Numbered from the stretch's first letter, positions 36,831 to 48,979 are shown. The stretch: 64,000 nt of DNA from Humulus lupulus (GCF_963169125.1 NC_084799.1:105663143-105727142), one strand, 5' to 3'. A program made the numbers and translations. The notes: generated by a model from the letters alone, not told the origin.

Positions 36831-37263
36831 TAGAGTCCAAGAACTTTACTTAGCTAATTGTTTAGTAGTATTATAGTATGTTTAGTATTATCTTTGTTAC
36901 TGTGGATTTTTGGTTCAGACCGGGAATTATTTGAACACTCATAGTAGTACTTATAGATTTTCTAAGTTTAACCTATAGTTTAAGAATATTAAGTATAACC
37001 TAAGGTTTGATTATATGACTGATATTAAGGATAGTATTTGTTATATTATAAGGTTTAGATATCAACCAATAGGATTTTAAGCACATGTTATGAATGGTAA
37101 TTAAGGATTAAGTATTTTTGAGGATTAAATTAAATAAGGGTAAAGTTTGAATGATATAGGGTCAGTCAGCAGCTTTGAATACGTTGAAGGCTTAGTCAAG
37201 GCTGTTTACTCCATTCAAACTTAGCTAAAAATGTGTAATTTCGTGTTTAAATATTCAGCGTGT

Positions 37264-37392
37264 GCCGATATATCGCAGCTTTAGGGGGCGATATATCGCA
37301 GCACGTAGATACGGAAAACACGAGACGATGCACGGTCGCCTCGGGCATACTGGCCCAGGCGATATATCGCCTACAGGGGGCGATATATCGCC
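37264..37392. repeat. Four GCGATATATCGC palindromes
   Basis: CCGATATATCGC, GCGATATATCGC, then two GGCGATATATCGCC copies, in 130 bp. The cluster lies about 180-310 bp upstream of the TATA box, that is, in U3. Confidence 0.9.
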
Positions 37393-37574
37393 TCCTTCAG
37401 CATAAATTCAAACTCTTTTGAATTCATTTCCTTTCAGCCATTCAAACTCCTTCAACAGTCCAGCATCTTTTGAACGAGTCTTCAGCCTCTGCTGAAAGAT
37501 TATTCAAATGATTTTCACCTAAAAAGCCATTATTTTTATTCAAGTAAAATCAAGATCCTTTCATCTCCAAACTC

Positions 37575-37582
37575 TATAAATA
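37575..37582 (+). promoter_or_regulatory. TATA box of the solo LTR
   Basis: TATAAATA in the context AACTCTATAAATATAG; the related LTR has the same box at 52551. Confidence 0.65.
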
Positions 37583-38735
37583 TAGTACCCAACCATTATT
37601 CACCTTTTGCTCTAAGTTCAGAAGCTGCTAGTGTTAAGTGAGTGTGAGAGTGTAAACACCTGGTTTGGGAAAATCATAAGCTTAAACATCATAAGCTTAT
37701 CAAACACTTTGGGAAGTGAGGTTGTATAGTATTTCGGTTGAGGTGTAGATTTGTCTTTCAAGTCTTTGAGGCAACCAAAACTCTAGTTCCTTTCTGTATT
37801 ATGTTATTTTCTTTCTCATAGTCTTCTACTCAATCTCTAACCTTAATCTTCATTTTGGTTAGGGAATCTAAGTTCTTGAGCACATAAGTTTCGGTAAGCA
37901 TGTTTCTCAAATGGTTTAGTTTTTCCATCCCTTTCATTTCATCTCCTTTCTTCTTTCAACTCACTCTTGTTCATTATGGTTTTAGGAGTGTTCCAAAAAG
38001 TCCCAACTCAGTCCTCATACCCCGGTAACTTTGGTAAGGAAAATAGGCTAGAATCTATATGTTTATGTTTATGTTATCTTATGTGTTATGTTATGATATG
38101 TTATGAATATGTTATAAATGTGTTTGTTTGTAGGCTTGGGCTTATGCCCTATTTGACTAACAAGACCCCAAAAAGATTGTGGGCATATGCCTATTTAGCT
38201 GGTAGGACCCCACTAATCTCATGGGCATAAGCTTGTTTAGTCTATGGGACCCCAAGTAATAATGGCCATTATAATAAGTGTATTATGTGTTATGATATGT
38301 CTTTATGTTTCTTATGAAATTATGTTTATGACTATGTGTTAGATTTTTCCTTGCTGGGCATTAGGCTCATTCCTTTCTGTTTATGTGCAGGAAATAAGCT
38401 TTAGAGGCGGAAAGATTCGTGACGCTTAGAGGATGTGTATCGATGGTGAATGGAGTCAAGGGGCCGAGCGTTATTCGATTCGAGGATGTAGTCTCATTTT
38501 GATTTTGATGGTTTTATATGTATTTTCCACATTTTCTTATGTAATTCTTTTCATTTAAATCATGTTTTGTTTTTAAAGACAATGGGATCCCAAATCCTTC
38601 TTAATATTCTATTTATTTGTAAGTAACTCTTATAAGTTACAAGTTACTCAATAAATTATGGTATTTTCGTAAAAATGTAAGTTTTATGTATAGTTTCGTT
38701 AATGGCCCAAATAGTCTAGATTAGTGCGTCATTAC

Positions 38736-38736
<1 letters not shown>

Positions 38737-38819
<83 letters not shown>

Positions 38820-39078
38820 AAGTAGTAGTAGTAGTGGTAGTAGATGTAGGAGGGGTAGTGGTAGTGGTAGTAGTGGTGGTGGTTGTGGTGGTGGTGGTGG
38901 TGGTAGTGGTAGTGGTAGCGGTAGCGGTAGCGGTAGTGGTAGTGGTAGTGGTAGTGGTAGTGGTAGTGGTAGTGGTGCTAGTAGTGGTAGAGGTAGTAGT
39001 GGCAGTAGTAGTTGTAGTGGTAGTGGTGCTAGTAGCAGCAGTAGTAGTAATAGTGATAGCAGTAGTAGTAGTGGTAGC

Positions 39079-39116
<38 letters not shown>

Positions 39117-39380
39117 TAGTGGTGGTAGAAGTGGAAGTGGTAGTGGTAGTGGTAGTGGTAGTGGTAGTAGTGGTGGTAGTAGTGGTAGTGGTAGTCGTAG
39201 TGGTAGTGGTAGTAGTAGTTGTAGTAGTAGTATTAGTAGTAGCAGTAGTGGTAGCAGTAGCGGTTGCAGTAGTGGAAGTAGTAGTGGTAGTAGTAGTGGT
39301 AGTAGTAGTGGTAGTAACAGAAGTAGTAGTGGCAGAAGCAGTAGTAGTGGCAGTAGTAGTGGCAGTAGTAGTAGTAGTAA

Positions 39381-39416
<36 letters not shown>

Positions 39417-39541
39417 TGGTAGTGGTAGTGGTAGTGGTAGTGGTAGTGGTAGTAGAAGCAGTAGAAGTAGTATTGGGAGTGGTGGTAGTAGCAGTAGTAG
39501 TGGTTGTGGTGGTACTAGTAGTAGTAGTAGTAGTAGTGGTA

Positions 39542-39572
<31 letters not shown>

Positions 39573-39661
39573 CGGTGGTGGTGGTGGTGGTGGTGGTGGT
39601 GGTAGTAGGAGTAGCAGTAGTAGTGGTGGTAGTAGTAGCAGTTGTAGTAGTAGCGGTGGTG

Positions 39662-39697
<36 letters not shown>

Positions 39698-39888
39698 GGA
39701 GTAGCAGTAGTGGTGGTAGTAGTGGTAGTATGGGTAGTAGTAGTAGCAGTAGCAGCCGCAACAAAGTAAAAGTAGTAGTGGTAGTGGTAGTGGTAGTGGT
39801 AGTGGTAGTGGTAGTAGTAGTGGAAGTAGCAGTAGTAGTACTAGTAGTGGAAGCAGTAGCAGTAGTAGTGGTAGTAGTGGTAGTATGA
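38737..39888. repeat. (AGT)n / (GGT)n microsatellite, part 2
   Basis: About 1.15 kb continuing the array interrupted by the solo LTR. It has pure AGT to about 38818, then GGTAGT hexamers, GGT tracts (about 38875-38903, 39574-39603, 39653-39672) and AGC/AGG variants. It ends at a copia LTR fragment. Confidence 0.96.
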
Positions 39889-40245
39889 ATTCTTTAATTG
39901 GGTTTGTAAGTACGGTTTGCTGAGTTTCTTGTTGATACAAATAATCTAGATTCATATTATTGATGTGGTAAGACATCTCGTTAAATGTTCTTTATATAAT
40001 ATGATTATATATGACATGGACCAATATGAATAAAAGTTTTTATCCAAAAACTATTTAATAATAAAGACTTGTAATTCATATCATAACTGATGATAATTTA
40101 TAGATCAACCTAAATCTTGAGTGTTCATGAACTCCTGTTCATGTTTATTAAATCTTTTGATTCATTTTTTAAGGTCTCTACATAGAATGAGGCTAATGAC
40201 TTTTGTTTTGGAGATTTAATATCATGGATGGCTGGAACATGTATT
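39889..40245 (+). mobile_element. Internal fragment of a copia LTR
   Basis: From GAATTCTTTAATTGGG to GGCTGGAACATGTAT this matches the LTR of the copia element just downstream (equivalent to about 40597-40954), with scattered differences. Both LTR ends are missing. It is bounded by AGT array on the left and by the TTTTACTTAGCTAGATAG array-start sequence on the right. Confidence 0.85.
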
Positions 40246-40264
40246 AGAGTTTTACTTAGCTAGA

Positions 40265-40365
40265 TAGTTGTGGTAGTGGTAGTGGTAGTAGAAGTAATAG
40301 TAGTGGTAGTGGTAATGGTAGTGGTAGTGGTAGTGGTAGTGGTAGTTGTAGTGGTAGTAGTAGCG
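40265..40365. repeat. (GGTAGT)n microsatellite, part 3
   Basis: About 100 bp of GGTAGT-rich repeat following TTTTACTTAGCTAGATAG (40250-40267). It is interrupted at 40366 by the copia element and resumes at 51548. Confidence 0.9.
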
Positions 40366-41580
40366 TGTTAGGAGTATGTCCTAAAAGCATGTAAAAGACA
40401 TTTATTATTTCGATGAATAAATAAATACAATGATCTATTATTGTTATATTTAGATTATTAAATTATTGTTTGAATAATTTTTGTAAATATCAGAAAAATT
40501 CCATTTTCATTATTAATAATGTGATCTTGTTTTAGTACGAGAGAATTAAGATCACATGAATGAATAAAACTACTCAACAACAAATTGAAGTTAAGGAATT
40601 CTTTAATTAGGGTTGTAAGTACGGTTTAATGAGTATCATGTTTATACAAATAATCTAGATTCAGATTATTGATGTGGTAAGACATCTCGGTAAATGTGCT
40701 TTATATAATATGATTATATATGACATGGACCGATATGAATAAAAGTCTTTATCCAAAAACTATTTAATAATAAAGACTTGTAATTCATATCATAACTCAT
40801 GATCATTTATTGATCAACCTAAATCCTGAGTGTTCATGAACTCTTGTTCTTGTTTATTAAATCTTTTGATTCATTCGTTAAGGTCTCATCATAGAATGAG
40901 GCTAATGACTTTTGTTTTGGAGATTTAATATCATGGATGGCTTGGAACATGTATCAACAATACGGAATCTAATATGTCCTAACGGATCGTATATTGGTTC
41001 CCTTAAGGGTTAATTCTGGAACTAAATTATTTTGAGCTCTAATCTATAATTAGATTATAGATTAATTATTCACTAGTGAATTAATAGTACTTAAAGAATA
41101 AGAAGTAAATTAGAAATGTAAAATGGTAATTATTCCATTTTAATTTATGAACTAATTAATTAGAGAGTTGATGTATTGTAAGATGGTTATATCAATAGAC
41201 AACTTAAAATAAGATTTCTATAAGAGTATATCTATAACATAAAGAGTTCAATTATGAATTTATAGAGGAGAAATATCATAATTAATAAATTAACTATTAT
41301 AATTAAAGAGTTTAATTATTTAATTTTAATTTATTGGAGCTTAATGTTATAGGTCCATGGTCTCCGAAATGGCTTAAACAAACATTGACAAAGATACATA
41401 CAAAAATGAGCAAAATGACTTATTTGATAAGTAAAATATTTTTCTATGCACTAAATATAATTATTGTATAATTATGTGTAATTAATTAATTATTTGATTT
41501 AACAAATATATAATTAATTTTGAATTAATTTATATTTGAGATTTTTGGTATTTAAATAATGATGAAAATTGGGAAAAATC

Positions 41581-41640
41581 ACATGCCTTCCCTGGCATGT
41601 GGTGGACGTGTAGCACAGTGCACAGTCACTGTGCTACACG
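41581..41640. other. Two adjacent hairpins in the copia LTR
   Basis: Hairpin 1: ACATGCC and GGCATGT (41581-41600, 6-nt loop). Hairpin 2: CGTGTAGCACAGTG and its exact complement (41607-41640) around the loop CACAGT. In the 3' LTR the second stem is kept for 12 bp (50897-50926) and the first is intact. Confidence 0.88.
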
Positions 41641-42160
41641 CACATAAAGCTTCTAGAAGATTCTTGGTTCCACAATTTTAGTTATTTAAATATTAAATAA
41701 ATAATGAGATATTGTAATATGATTAAAATATTATTATTTAAACAAAATCTGATTAGTTATTTTAAATTGTCTTAAATAACTAATATTTTATTTTTAATAT
41801 ATTGGATATATTAAATACAAGAGTTCAATTTTTCAGAGCAATACTTTTTTCAATGATAGAAAACAGATCGTGAAATCTCCCTGAGAGAAATAGAACAGTG
41901 ATACAAACATAGGTCACTGTTCTTCACAAACTTAGGTCCAAACTTTATCAAATCTCATGTGTTGAGAACATTTGATAAATAGATCTTGTATATTGTTTTG
42001 TATAATGAGCCCACACTCGTTCTTTGTGTGCTAAGAACATTTTGGAAGATCCCGGTGTGAGATCTTAAGGATTTTTTCCGTACAAAAAGATAGAAGCAAG
42101 GAATGACTTGTAGTAATTTTCTATTTATCTCTTTGATTCAATATATATATATATATATAT

Positions 42161-42566
42161 GGGTGCACTCTTAATGGTTACTACCCATGGATGATTACTT
42201 TAATGTTAACAATTGGATTAAGATCAATTATCCATATTTATAGTTGTTAATTAATATTTCTAAAAGTAAATTTTGATTTTTTTCAAATTTTTTGAAAGAT
42301 TACTTGATGAAAAACATGTATTTATTATGAAAATATAATATTGTAAGCTTTTCATTTTTCAAATGCATGTCAATTTCAAAATATAGTTATTGTTTCTCAT
42401 TGGTTCGAAACACCATTAATTATAGGAAAAAAATTAATTAAATTCGAAATTAATGTAGAAAAAAAATAATTACTTGTTGGTGACTTGTTATACAAAGTCA
42501 CTATGTTGCCAAATCATCATAATTGTTAGTACCCATCTATAGGTAGTAACCATTGAGAAGACTTCC
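42161..42566. mobile_element. MITE in a (TA)n tract of the copia 5' LTR
   Basis: Left end TTAATGGTTACTACCCATGGATG and right end CATCTATAGGTAGTAACCATTGAG are near-complementary, giving terminal inverted repeats of about 30-38 bp. The element is flanked by TA repeats on both sides and absent from the 3' LTR, where the TA tract is short. It holds no ORF. The TA flanks hide the target-site length, so the superfamily (Mariner- or Mutator-like) is undecided. Confidence 0.82.
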
Positions 42567-42687
42567 ATATATATATATATATGTTACATGAAGAAGTAGA
42601 TCTATAAATTTTGTGGGGTTAAATTAACAATTTTGATTGTTGTTCTGTTGCGAATAATCTCTGATTTGATCTATAAAAACCAACAAA

Positions 42688-42700
42688 TGGTATCAGAGCC
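42688..42700 (+). promoter_or_regulatory. Primer-binding site of the copia element
   Basis: TGGTATCAGAGCC, two bases after the 5' LTR; initiator tRNA-Met type. Confidence 0.92.
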
Positions 42701-42742
42701 ATCTTCACACACATAAATATATATATATATATATTGAATCTG

Positions 42743-43956
42743 TGTTGACTATGTTTTTAGCCAACGACGTGAGAACGTCAAATACGACAAACCTTCAAGA
42801 GAAATAAAAATGACACAGACGGTTTAAACAGGAAAAGTAAATAACACAGGAGATTTTTATAGTGGTTCAGCTCCGATTGTCGGTAATAGCCTAATCCACT
42901 TAGAGTTGTGATTTATAGATCTGTACTCAAGATCAGATGGACTGAGCCAACTGAGTTTCTCCAGTACAAATTGCAAAGATACAAGAATTCTTTCAATTGC
43001 CAGTACTTTCTCTCTCTAGAATACTCAGACCCAAGTTTTCTCTCTCTAGAACACTCAGACCCAAAAGTCTAGAAAGAAGAAGCAGAAGAAGCCCCTTTCT
43101 AATCCCATCAGCCCTCTATTTATAGGCTTAGGGTCATACATATGGTATCCCTAGAACCAGGATATTTTATTATATTTATTACATTTAAATTACAAAGAAA
43201 CATTCAAAATTCAAAATGTAACAAACCCCCCATTTGTGGGAAGAATGAGAGATTCCCGCATATCTTGTTGAAGCTGTTTCTGGGAATCTTGACTTAGTCT
43301 CCTCTAGCTAGTTGATCCACCTCCTACTGACCACCCATGCAAGTGCTGGTCGAACATGTGCATGGTGGTAGGACAAACATTTGTTGGTCGGACGTGCATG
43401 GTGGTAGGACATGCATGGTGGTAGGACATGCACTTCTCTCCTCTAACATGGCACTCTCCTCTAGCATGCCATGTTTCTCCTCGGACCAAATCCTTGGGGT
43501 CTCATAGGACCACTCTCTTGGGGTCTCCTAGGACCACTCTCTTGAGTTCTCCTTGGATGCACTCTCCTTAGCCCTCTCCTTAGCCCTCCTAGGATGCACT
43601 CTCCTTAGCCCTCCTAGGATGCATTCTCCTTAGCCTCCTAGGATGTACTCTCCTTAGCTCTCCTAGGATGCATTCTCCTTAGCCTCCTAGGATGCATTCT
43701 CCTTAGCCTCCTAGGATGCATTCTCCTTAGCCTCCTAGGATGCACTTTCCTTAGCTTTCCTCGGACCAAGGTGCACTTGGGTTGGTTATGACATCTTTCA
43801 AGCAGTCCAAATTCTTCGTCAGTCTACCTGGTCCCTTTATCACAACTCTGAGGAGTCAATGTATTTATTGACTATTAATGTGTCTTTTACTGATCATGCA
43901 CTGCCACTTGTCACCTTTATTGCCACGTTATTGATCTCCGATTTTTGGGTATAACA
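42743..43956 (-). mobile_element. Solo LTR in the copia leader, minus orientation
   Basis: TGTTGACTATG...GGGTATAACA, 1214 bp, with a perfect ATCTG target duplication (42738-42742 and 43957-43961). Read on the minus strand it starts TGTTATACCCAAAAATCGG, like the Tat-type LTRs here, and has TATAAATAGAGGG (plus-strand CTATTTATAGG near 43115). It is a solo LTR of a gypsy Tat-type family, younger than the copia insertion. Confidence 0.85.
43360..43760. repeat. Short motif clusters in U3 of the minus-strand solo LTR
   Basis: Two clusters. 43360-43436 repeats GTGGTAGGACATGCATG. 43490-43760 repeats a 24-27 bp unit TCTCCTTAGCCTCCTAGGATGCA about nine times, with GGGGTCTCCTAGGACCACT variants before it. 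Each unit contains the palindrome CCTAGG; the first cluster contains ATGCAT. Confidence 0.85.
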
Positions 43957-43961
43957 ATCTG

Positions 43962-45647
43962 TGTCGGTTTAATTTATGCATTTATTTATTTATGATGAAT
44001 GAATGGATGGCTTAATATGATTGAATGCATGGGAATGTTGAATCGTTAATTGTATGATGTTTTTGGGGTAGGATTTGTTTATGATTAGATCATTGTGTAA
44101 ACTATTAAGAGGCATAGGATTTAAGTAATTTTATTTGGTTTTTGAAATCATAAAATTGTAATTCCGATCACACAAAGTCAAAACGGAGCCCGGGATTCAG
44201 AATTCAGCCACCGTTCCTCTGAGCCACTGCCGAGGACGTCCGTACGGATCCATACGGTTCCATACAGTGGGCCCCGACAGCACCTTCAAGTGCCACGTGT
44301 CCCCGTCTTACTGGTCCAGATTTTTTTTAAAATTTTTTCTGAAATTAATATGTTATTTTTTTTATTTAAAAAAAATATTAAATATCCTATTTGCTAGAAA
44401 TTTTATATTTAAATAATGAGATAATTTTGTTATCCTAACAAATTTTTTTGACTATCTTATTTATTTTTTTTTAAAAAAATAACAGATTTTAATTAAATTT
44501 AATTTATGTTTTAATTGAAAGTTGTTTTAATTAGAAGAAAAATAAAATTATGATTATTTAAAAGTTTTTTTTAATTAATCAAGATAATTAGAAAATTGTT
44601 TTCTTATTATTATTCTGGACCAACGAGACATATCCTACCGAAAGTAAACTAAAGAAGCCCGATGGAGATCAAGGCGTTATTTTATTTTATTTTAATTTTG
44701 ATAAAGAGGTTGTAAAATTAGAAATACCCAAAAGCACCCGGTTCAACATTTATTGTTTATTTATTCATTTATTTAAATAGTTGTTTTCATGTGATTGATA
44801 ACTGTTCATGCATTTTGTGCCATACATAAAAACCCACACAGTCATTATCATGCATCTCATTGGGGAAAATACGATTATTATGATTGTCCTATATGTTTAT
44901 ATGATTTGTTTTGTGAAACCTATTGCATATAAATTACATAGTTTTATTCTTTGTAAAGTTTAGATGAACATAATTGGTAATTTAAAATTGGATATGGACC
45001 TAGAAACTTGCTTTCTTACCGATTTTAATTATGTTCATAAAGTTTAAAGAATCTATAATTAATTAGGTTAAAAGCATTTATTTCAAAATAGTGAGTGAGA
45101 GAGGGTTGATAACTCAACATAACCCGTGGTCTCCATTATTACTGTAACACCATGAGATATGAATAACGCCTGCGACGGCTTTGTTTTCGTCCCCCTAAAT
45201 AAGGTGTCTAGACATGTCAATAGAAATGTTATATTTCTTTCAAAGATAGGAACTAATGATGTATTTTAGGTTTGACCGATCCTAAGGCGACATGTCCTAA
45301 GTTAAGTCATGAACTCCGAAATAATGGGTTACACTCACAAAGTTATGATTAAGCTTTTGCAGTGGATAATCATAACTTGACCAAACTAAGCGGTACTTTA
45401 ATATTTAAAAGAGAAAATAATGAGTTATTTTAAGTTTTAAACAATAAAGATAACAACATCTTATAAATTCACTAAGATTAATTTGACTGACCCTAAGGCG
45501 GCACTTTAATTGTTAGAAAGTTTTATCTTGGAAATTAAACCTTTTTTTATGTGTTTTAATTGTGCTCATGCATCACGTTTAATTTCCGAAACTTTGATAT
45601 TTATTTTTCTAAATATAATAATAATATTTGTATTTTTTATTCAGAAT
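43962..45647 (+). other. copia untranslated leader
   Basis: No long ORF. It includes a CGTCCCCCTAAATAAGGTGT block (about 45189-45208) and similar sequence also found ahead of the copia remnant's gag near 26290, so it belongs to the element. The function is unknown; such long leaders are common in plant copia elements. Confidence 0.6.
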
Positions 45648-46460
45648 ATGTCTATCTCTGGTAATCCAATCACTGCTTTAATCGCACAAGAAAAATTAAC
45701 TGGTGATAACTTCATAAAATGGAAATCAAATATGAATATGTTGTTGGTTAGCGAAAACCACAAGTTTTTCCTAAATGAGGAATGTCCTGAAGAACATGGC
45801 GCCACTGCCCTGAAACATGTTCGAGAAAATTTGATGCATGGATTCAATCCAATAACAAAGCTAAGTGCTATATGCTTGTAAGCATGAGCGATGTCTTACG
45901 AACAAAGCATGAATCCATGGAAACTGCTTTTGAGATACTAGAATCTCTTAAGGAAATGTTTGGGCGCCCATCTGATCAAAGTCGTCATGAGGCTACTAGA
46001 ACCTACATGAATGCTAAGATGAAGAAAGGTCAATCTGTGCGTGAGCATGTCTTGAACATGATCAGTGTACCCCATGAAGTTGAGGCGCACGGAGTAGTCA
46101 TGGATGACAAGACACAAGTAAGCATTATACTTGAGTCTTTAAGTCCTGCCTTTTCAACATTCGCAACAGATTATGTCATGAATAAATTAGAATTTAACAT
46201 GACACAATTGCTTAATGAATTACAAACTTTTGAGTCTTTAAACAAGACAATCTCAAGTCAGGCTGAAGCAAATGTTGCTGAAGCAAAACCATCTTCTTCT
46301 AAGAAGAAAAGGAAAAGCAATAACAATGACTGCAAATCTAAAACGGACAATCTGAAAAAGGCAAAGAAGTCATCCAAGGCACCCGAGAACAACAAGAACA
46401 ATGACCCTAAACAAAAGGCACCCAAAGGAAAGTGTTTCCATTGTAATGTCAATGGTCATT
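45648..46460 (+). pseudogene. gag: copia gag with one frameshift
   Basis: The start is ATG 45648, inside an open frame that continues upstream without similarity. The first about 65 residues carry LTGDNFIKWKSNMNMLL, the usual copia Gag N-terminus. A frameshift near 45835-45850 moves the reading to the frame of 45872. That frame covers the helical core (FEILESLKEMFG, MKKGQSVREHVLNM, MTQLLNELQTFESL), a Lys/Ser/Asn-rich basic linker and the zinc knuckle CFHCNVNGHWKRNC (about 46433-46474). Gag would assemble the virus-like particle; the frameshift blocks full-length product here. Confidence 0.85.
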
Positions 46461-46897
46461 GGAAGAGAAACTGTCCAAAGTATCTCGCCGAGCTGAAAGA
46501 GAAAAAGAAAGGTAAATTAGATTTACTTGTACTCGAAGCTTGTATGGTAGAACATGATAAATTATCATGGATAGTTGATTCTGGTTCCACTAACCATGTT
46601 TGTTCTTGTTTGCAGATGCTTGAGTCCACAAAGCAGTTGGACCAAGGAGAGATGACTATGAGAGTAGGAAGTAGAGCACTTGTTTCAGCTAAAGCATATG
46701 GAACAGTCCGTTTAAATTTTAAGAACAATTTTTTAGTTTTGAATAATGTTCTCTTTATTCCTGAAATTACTAGAAACATTATTTCTTTATTTTTGTTACA
46801 TGAACAAAATTTTGGCATTTCATTTAATAATAATGAGATTTTTATTTCAAGGAATGGGAACAATATTTGTCATGCAAAACAAACGGACGGACTGTAA
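46461..46897 (+). pseudogene. pol: copia protease region
   Basis: In frame with the gag C-terminus. The aspartic protease motif DSGSTNHV is at about 46577-46600, with the usual downstream NNVLFIPEITRNIIS segment at about 46739. The reading frame ends at a TAA (46895-46897) with coding similarity continuing directly in the same frame, so this is a single nonsense codon between protease and integrase. Confidence 0.83.
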
Positions 46898-48060
46898 ATG
46901 CTTAATCCAATTGAAAAATCACTCAATAATTCTGAATTATTCAAAGTAGCTAAACCACAAAGTAACAAAAGACAAAATGTTTCTAAAGAAAATGACACGT
47001 ATCTTTGGCACTTAAGATTAGGTCATATTAGTATGGATAGGATAAACCGGTTAACTAAAGATGGACCTTTGAGGGAACTAACAGTTGGAACCTTACCGGT
47101 TTGTGAATTCTGTTTAGAAGGAAAATTGACAAAACGACCTTTCACTTCAAAGGGAAATAGAGCCAAAGAACCACTAGAGCTTATACATAGTGATGTATGT
47201 GGTCCAATTAACATACAAGCTCGAGGTGGTTATGAATATTTTGTCACATTTACTAATGACTATTCTAGATACGGTCATGTTTACCTAATGCGTAAGAAGT
47301 CATAAACTTTTGTTAAGTTTAAAGACTTCAAAGCCTTAGTTGAGAAGCAATTAGGTAAATCTTTAAAGACACTTCGATCTGACCGTGGTGGTGAATATTT
47401 GGATTCTGAATTCAAAGATTTCTTGCTGGAGCATGATATTCTATCCCAACTCATAACACTTGGAACACCACAACAAAATGGAGTTTCAGAGAAAAGAAAT
47501 CGGACCTTGTTGGACATGGTCAGGTCTATGATAAGCTACTCTTCACTTCCCTTATCATTTTGGGGATATGCACTTCAAACAACTAATTACATTTTGAATG
47601 TAGTTCCGTCCAAATCTGTGACAAAGACACCACTAGAATTATGGAATGGAAATAAACCTAGTTTACGAAATTTCTGTATTTGGGGTTGTCCTGCTCATGT
47701 GCTAAGACCTAAATCTGGAAAACTGGATTCAAGGTCTGAAATGTGTATATTTGTGGGCTATGCTCTAGAAACAAGAGGTTTATATTTCTATAGTCCAAGT
47801 GATCAAAAGGTATTTGTTTCGACGAATGCAACCATTTTAGAACACGGCTATATAAATGGTTTTAAACCTCGGAGCAAAGTAGTTTTACAGGAACTAATGA
47901 TAGATAAAATTTCATCTCTATCTTCTTCATCAATTAATGATAAAACAACCAAAGAAACCACAATTCCTGAAAAGGAAAAATTAGTGCAACATCGTAGTGG
48001 GAGGATTGTGAGACAACCTATACGCTACGAACATGAGGCACACGTTCTTGTATCAGATAC
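46898..48060 (+). pseudogene. pol: copia integrase, one internal stop
   Basis: The HHCC zinc domain shows HLRLGH and CEFC (about 47005-47110). The catalytic core has HSDVCGP (first Asp), FTNDYSRYGHVYL, then a TAA at 47303-47305, then LRSDRGGEYLDSEF (second Asp) and NGVSEKRNRTLLDM with the catalytic Glu. The C-terminal part includes KPSLRNFCIWGCPAHV and FVGYALETRGLYFY. Apart from the one stop the order and spacing look complete. The enzyme would act on cDNA in the nucleus. Confidence 0.87.
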
Positions 48061-48979
48061 TGAAAAGGACAATCCATTGACTTTTAAAGAAGCAATGGAA
48101 GACCCTGATGTTGATAAGTGGCAAGCTGCCATGAATCAAGAAATGGAATCAATGTATTCCAATTCAGTCTGGGAACTTGTAGATCAGCTTGACAATGTCA
48201 AAGCCATTGGATGTAAATGGATCTACAAGAAGAAAAGGGGTGCAGATGGAAAGGTAGAGACTTATAAAGCAAGGATTGTGGCCAAAGGCTACACACAGAG
48301 AGAAGGTGTAGATTATGAAGAAACATTTTCTCCTGTGGTCATGCTTAAGTCCATTCGCATACTTTTATCCATAGCTGCCATCTATAATTACGAGATTTGG
48401 CAAATGGACGTCAAGACAGCCTTTCTAAATGGCCAACTTGATGAAACCATATATATGGAACAACCAGAAGGGTTTATTAAGAAGGATCAAGATCAAAATG
48501 TATGCAAGTTTTTGAAATCCATATATGGATTGAAACAAGCATCAAGATCTTGGAACTTAACATTTGATGAAACTATCAAAACATATGGCTTCGAACAAAA
48601 TGTTGACAAAGCATGTGTTTATAAATACATCAAAGGGAAAGTTGTGGTTTTCTTATTTCTTTACGTTGATATTATCCTACTCATTGGGAATGATGTAGAG
48701 ACATTATCAAATGTAAAGAAATGGTTGGCTGACAAATTCCAAATGAAAGATTTGGGAGAAGCGAGCTATGTTCTAGGCATTAAAATTATAAGAGATAGAA
48801 AGAACAAGCTCTTGGCACTTTCACAAGCAAATTATATTGATAAAGTGCTTGAAAGATTCTCTATGGAAAATTCCAAAAAGGGTCAATTGCCGACCAGACA
48901 TGGAATTACTCTTTGCAAAGATCAGTGTCCAAAGACACCACAAGAGCAAGAGGACATGAGAAAATATCCCTATGCATGA
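48061..48979 (+). pseudogene. pol: copia reverse transcriptase with altered active site
   Basis: One open frame with FKEAMEDPDVDKWQAAMNQE, GCKWIYKKKRGADGKVETYK, IWQMDVKTAFLNGQLDETIY (first catalytic Asp), YGLKQASRSWN and LGEASYVLGIKI. The conserved Tyr-x-Asp-Asp is YVDI (about 48664), so the second catalytic Asp is replaced. The copia remnant at 29463 keeps YVDD. A TGA at 48977-48979 interrupts the frame before RNase H. The substitution should abolish polymerase activity. Confidence 0.88.

Larger units (their letters stand above)
36829..38736 (+). mobile_element. Solo LTR inserted in the AGT array
   Basis: TGTAGAGTCC...GCGTCATTACA, 1908 bp, with AGTAG on both sides (36824-36828, 38737-38741). 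That matches a 5-bp target duplication but is also what the AGT array itself would give. It contains a palindrome cluster (37264-37392), a TATA box (37575-37582), a leader with splice-donor-like sites, a tandem of three about 40-bp units ending GGGACCCC or GGACCCC (38136-38253), and a CCTTGCTGGGCATTAGGCTC block. That block is shared in part with the LTRs at 8750 and 51867, so it belongs to a related gypsy lineage. Confidence 0.8.
40366..42685 (+). repeat. 5' LTR of the copia element
   Basis: 2320 bp including a 406-bp MITE (42161-42566). Notable structures: a 7-bp-stem hairpin at 41581-41600; a perfect 14-bp-stem hairpin at 41607-41640; the palindrome ATTCACTAGTGAAT at about 41079; and GAACATTTGATAAATAG-type R/U5 sequence near 41967. 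Confidence 0.9.

Noticed and set aside
38721..39976. Long Leu/Pro and Val frames in the second AGT array
   Set aside because: Same microsatellite artefact.
42743..43956. DNA transposon with 9-bp duplication AATCTGTGT
   Set aside because: The longer match is explained by the LTR itself starting TGT after ATCTG; TG...CA ends and a 5-bp duplication fit an LTR better.
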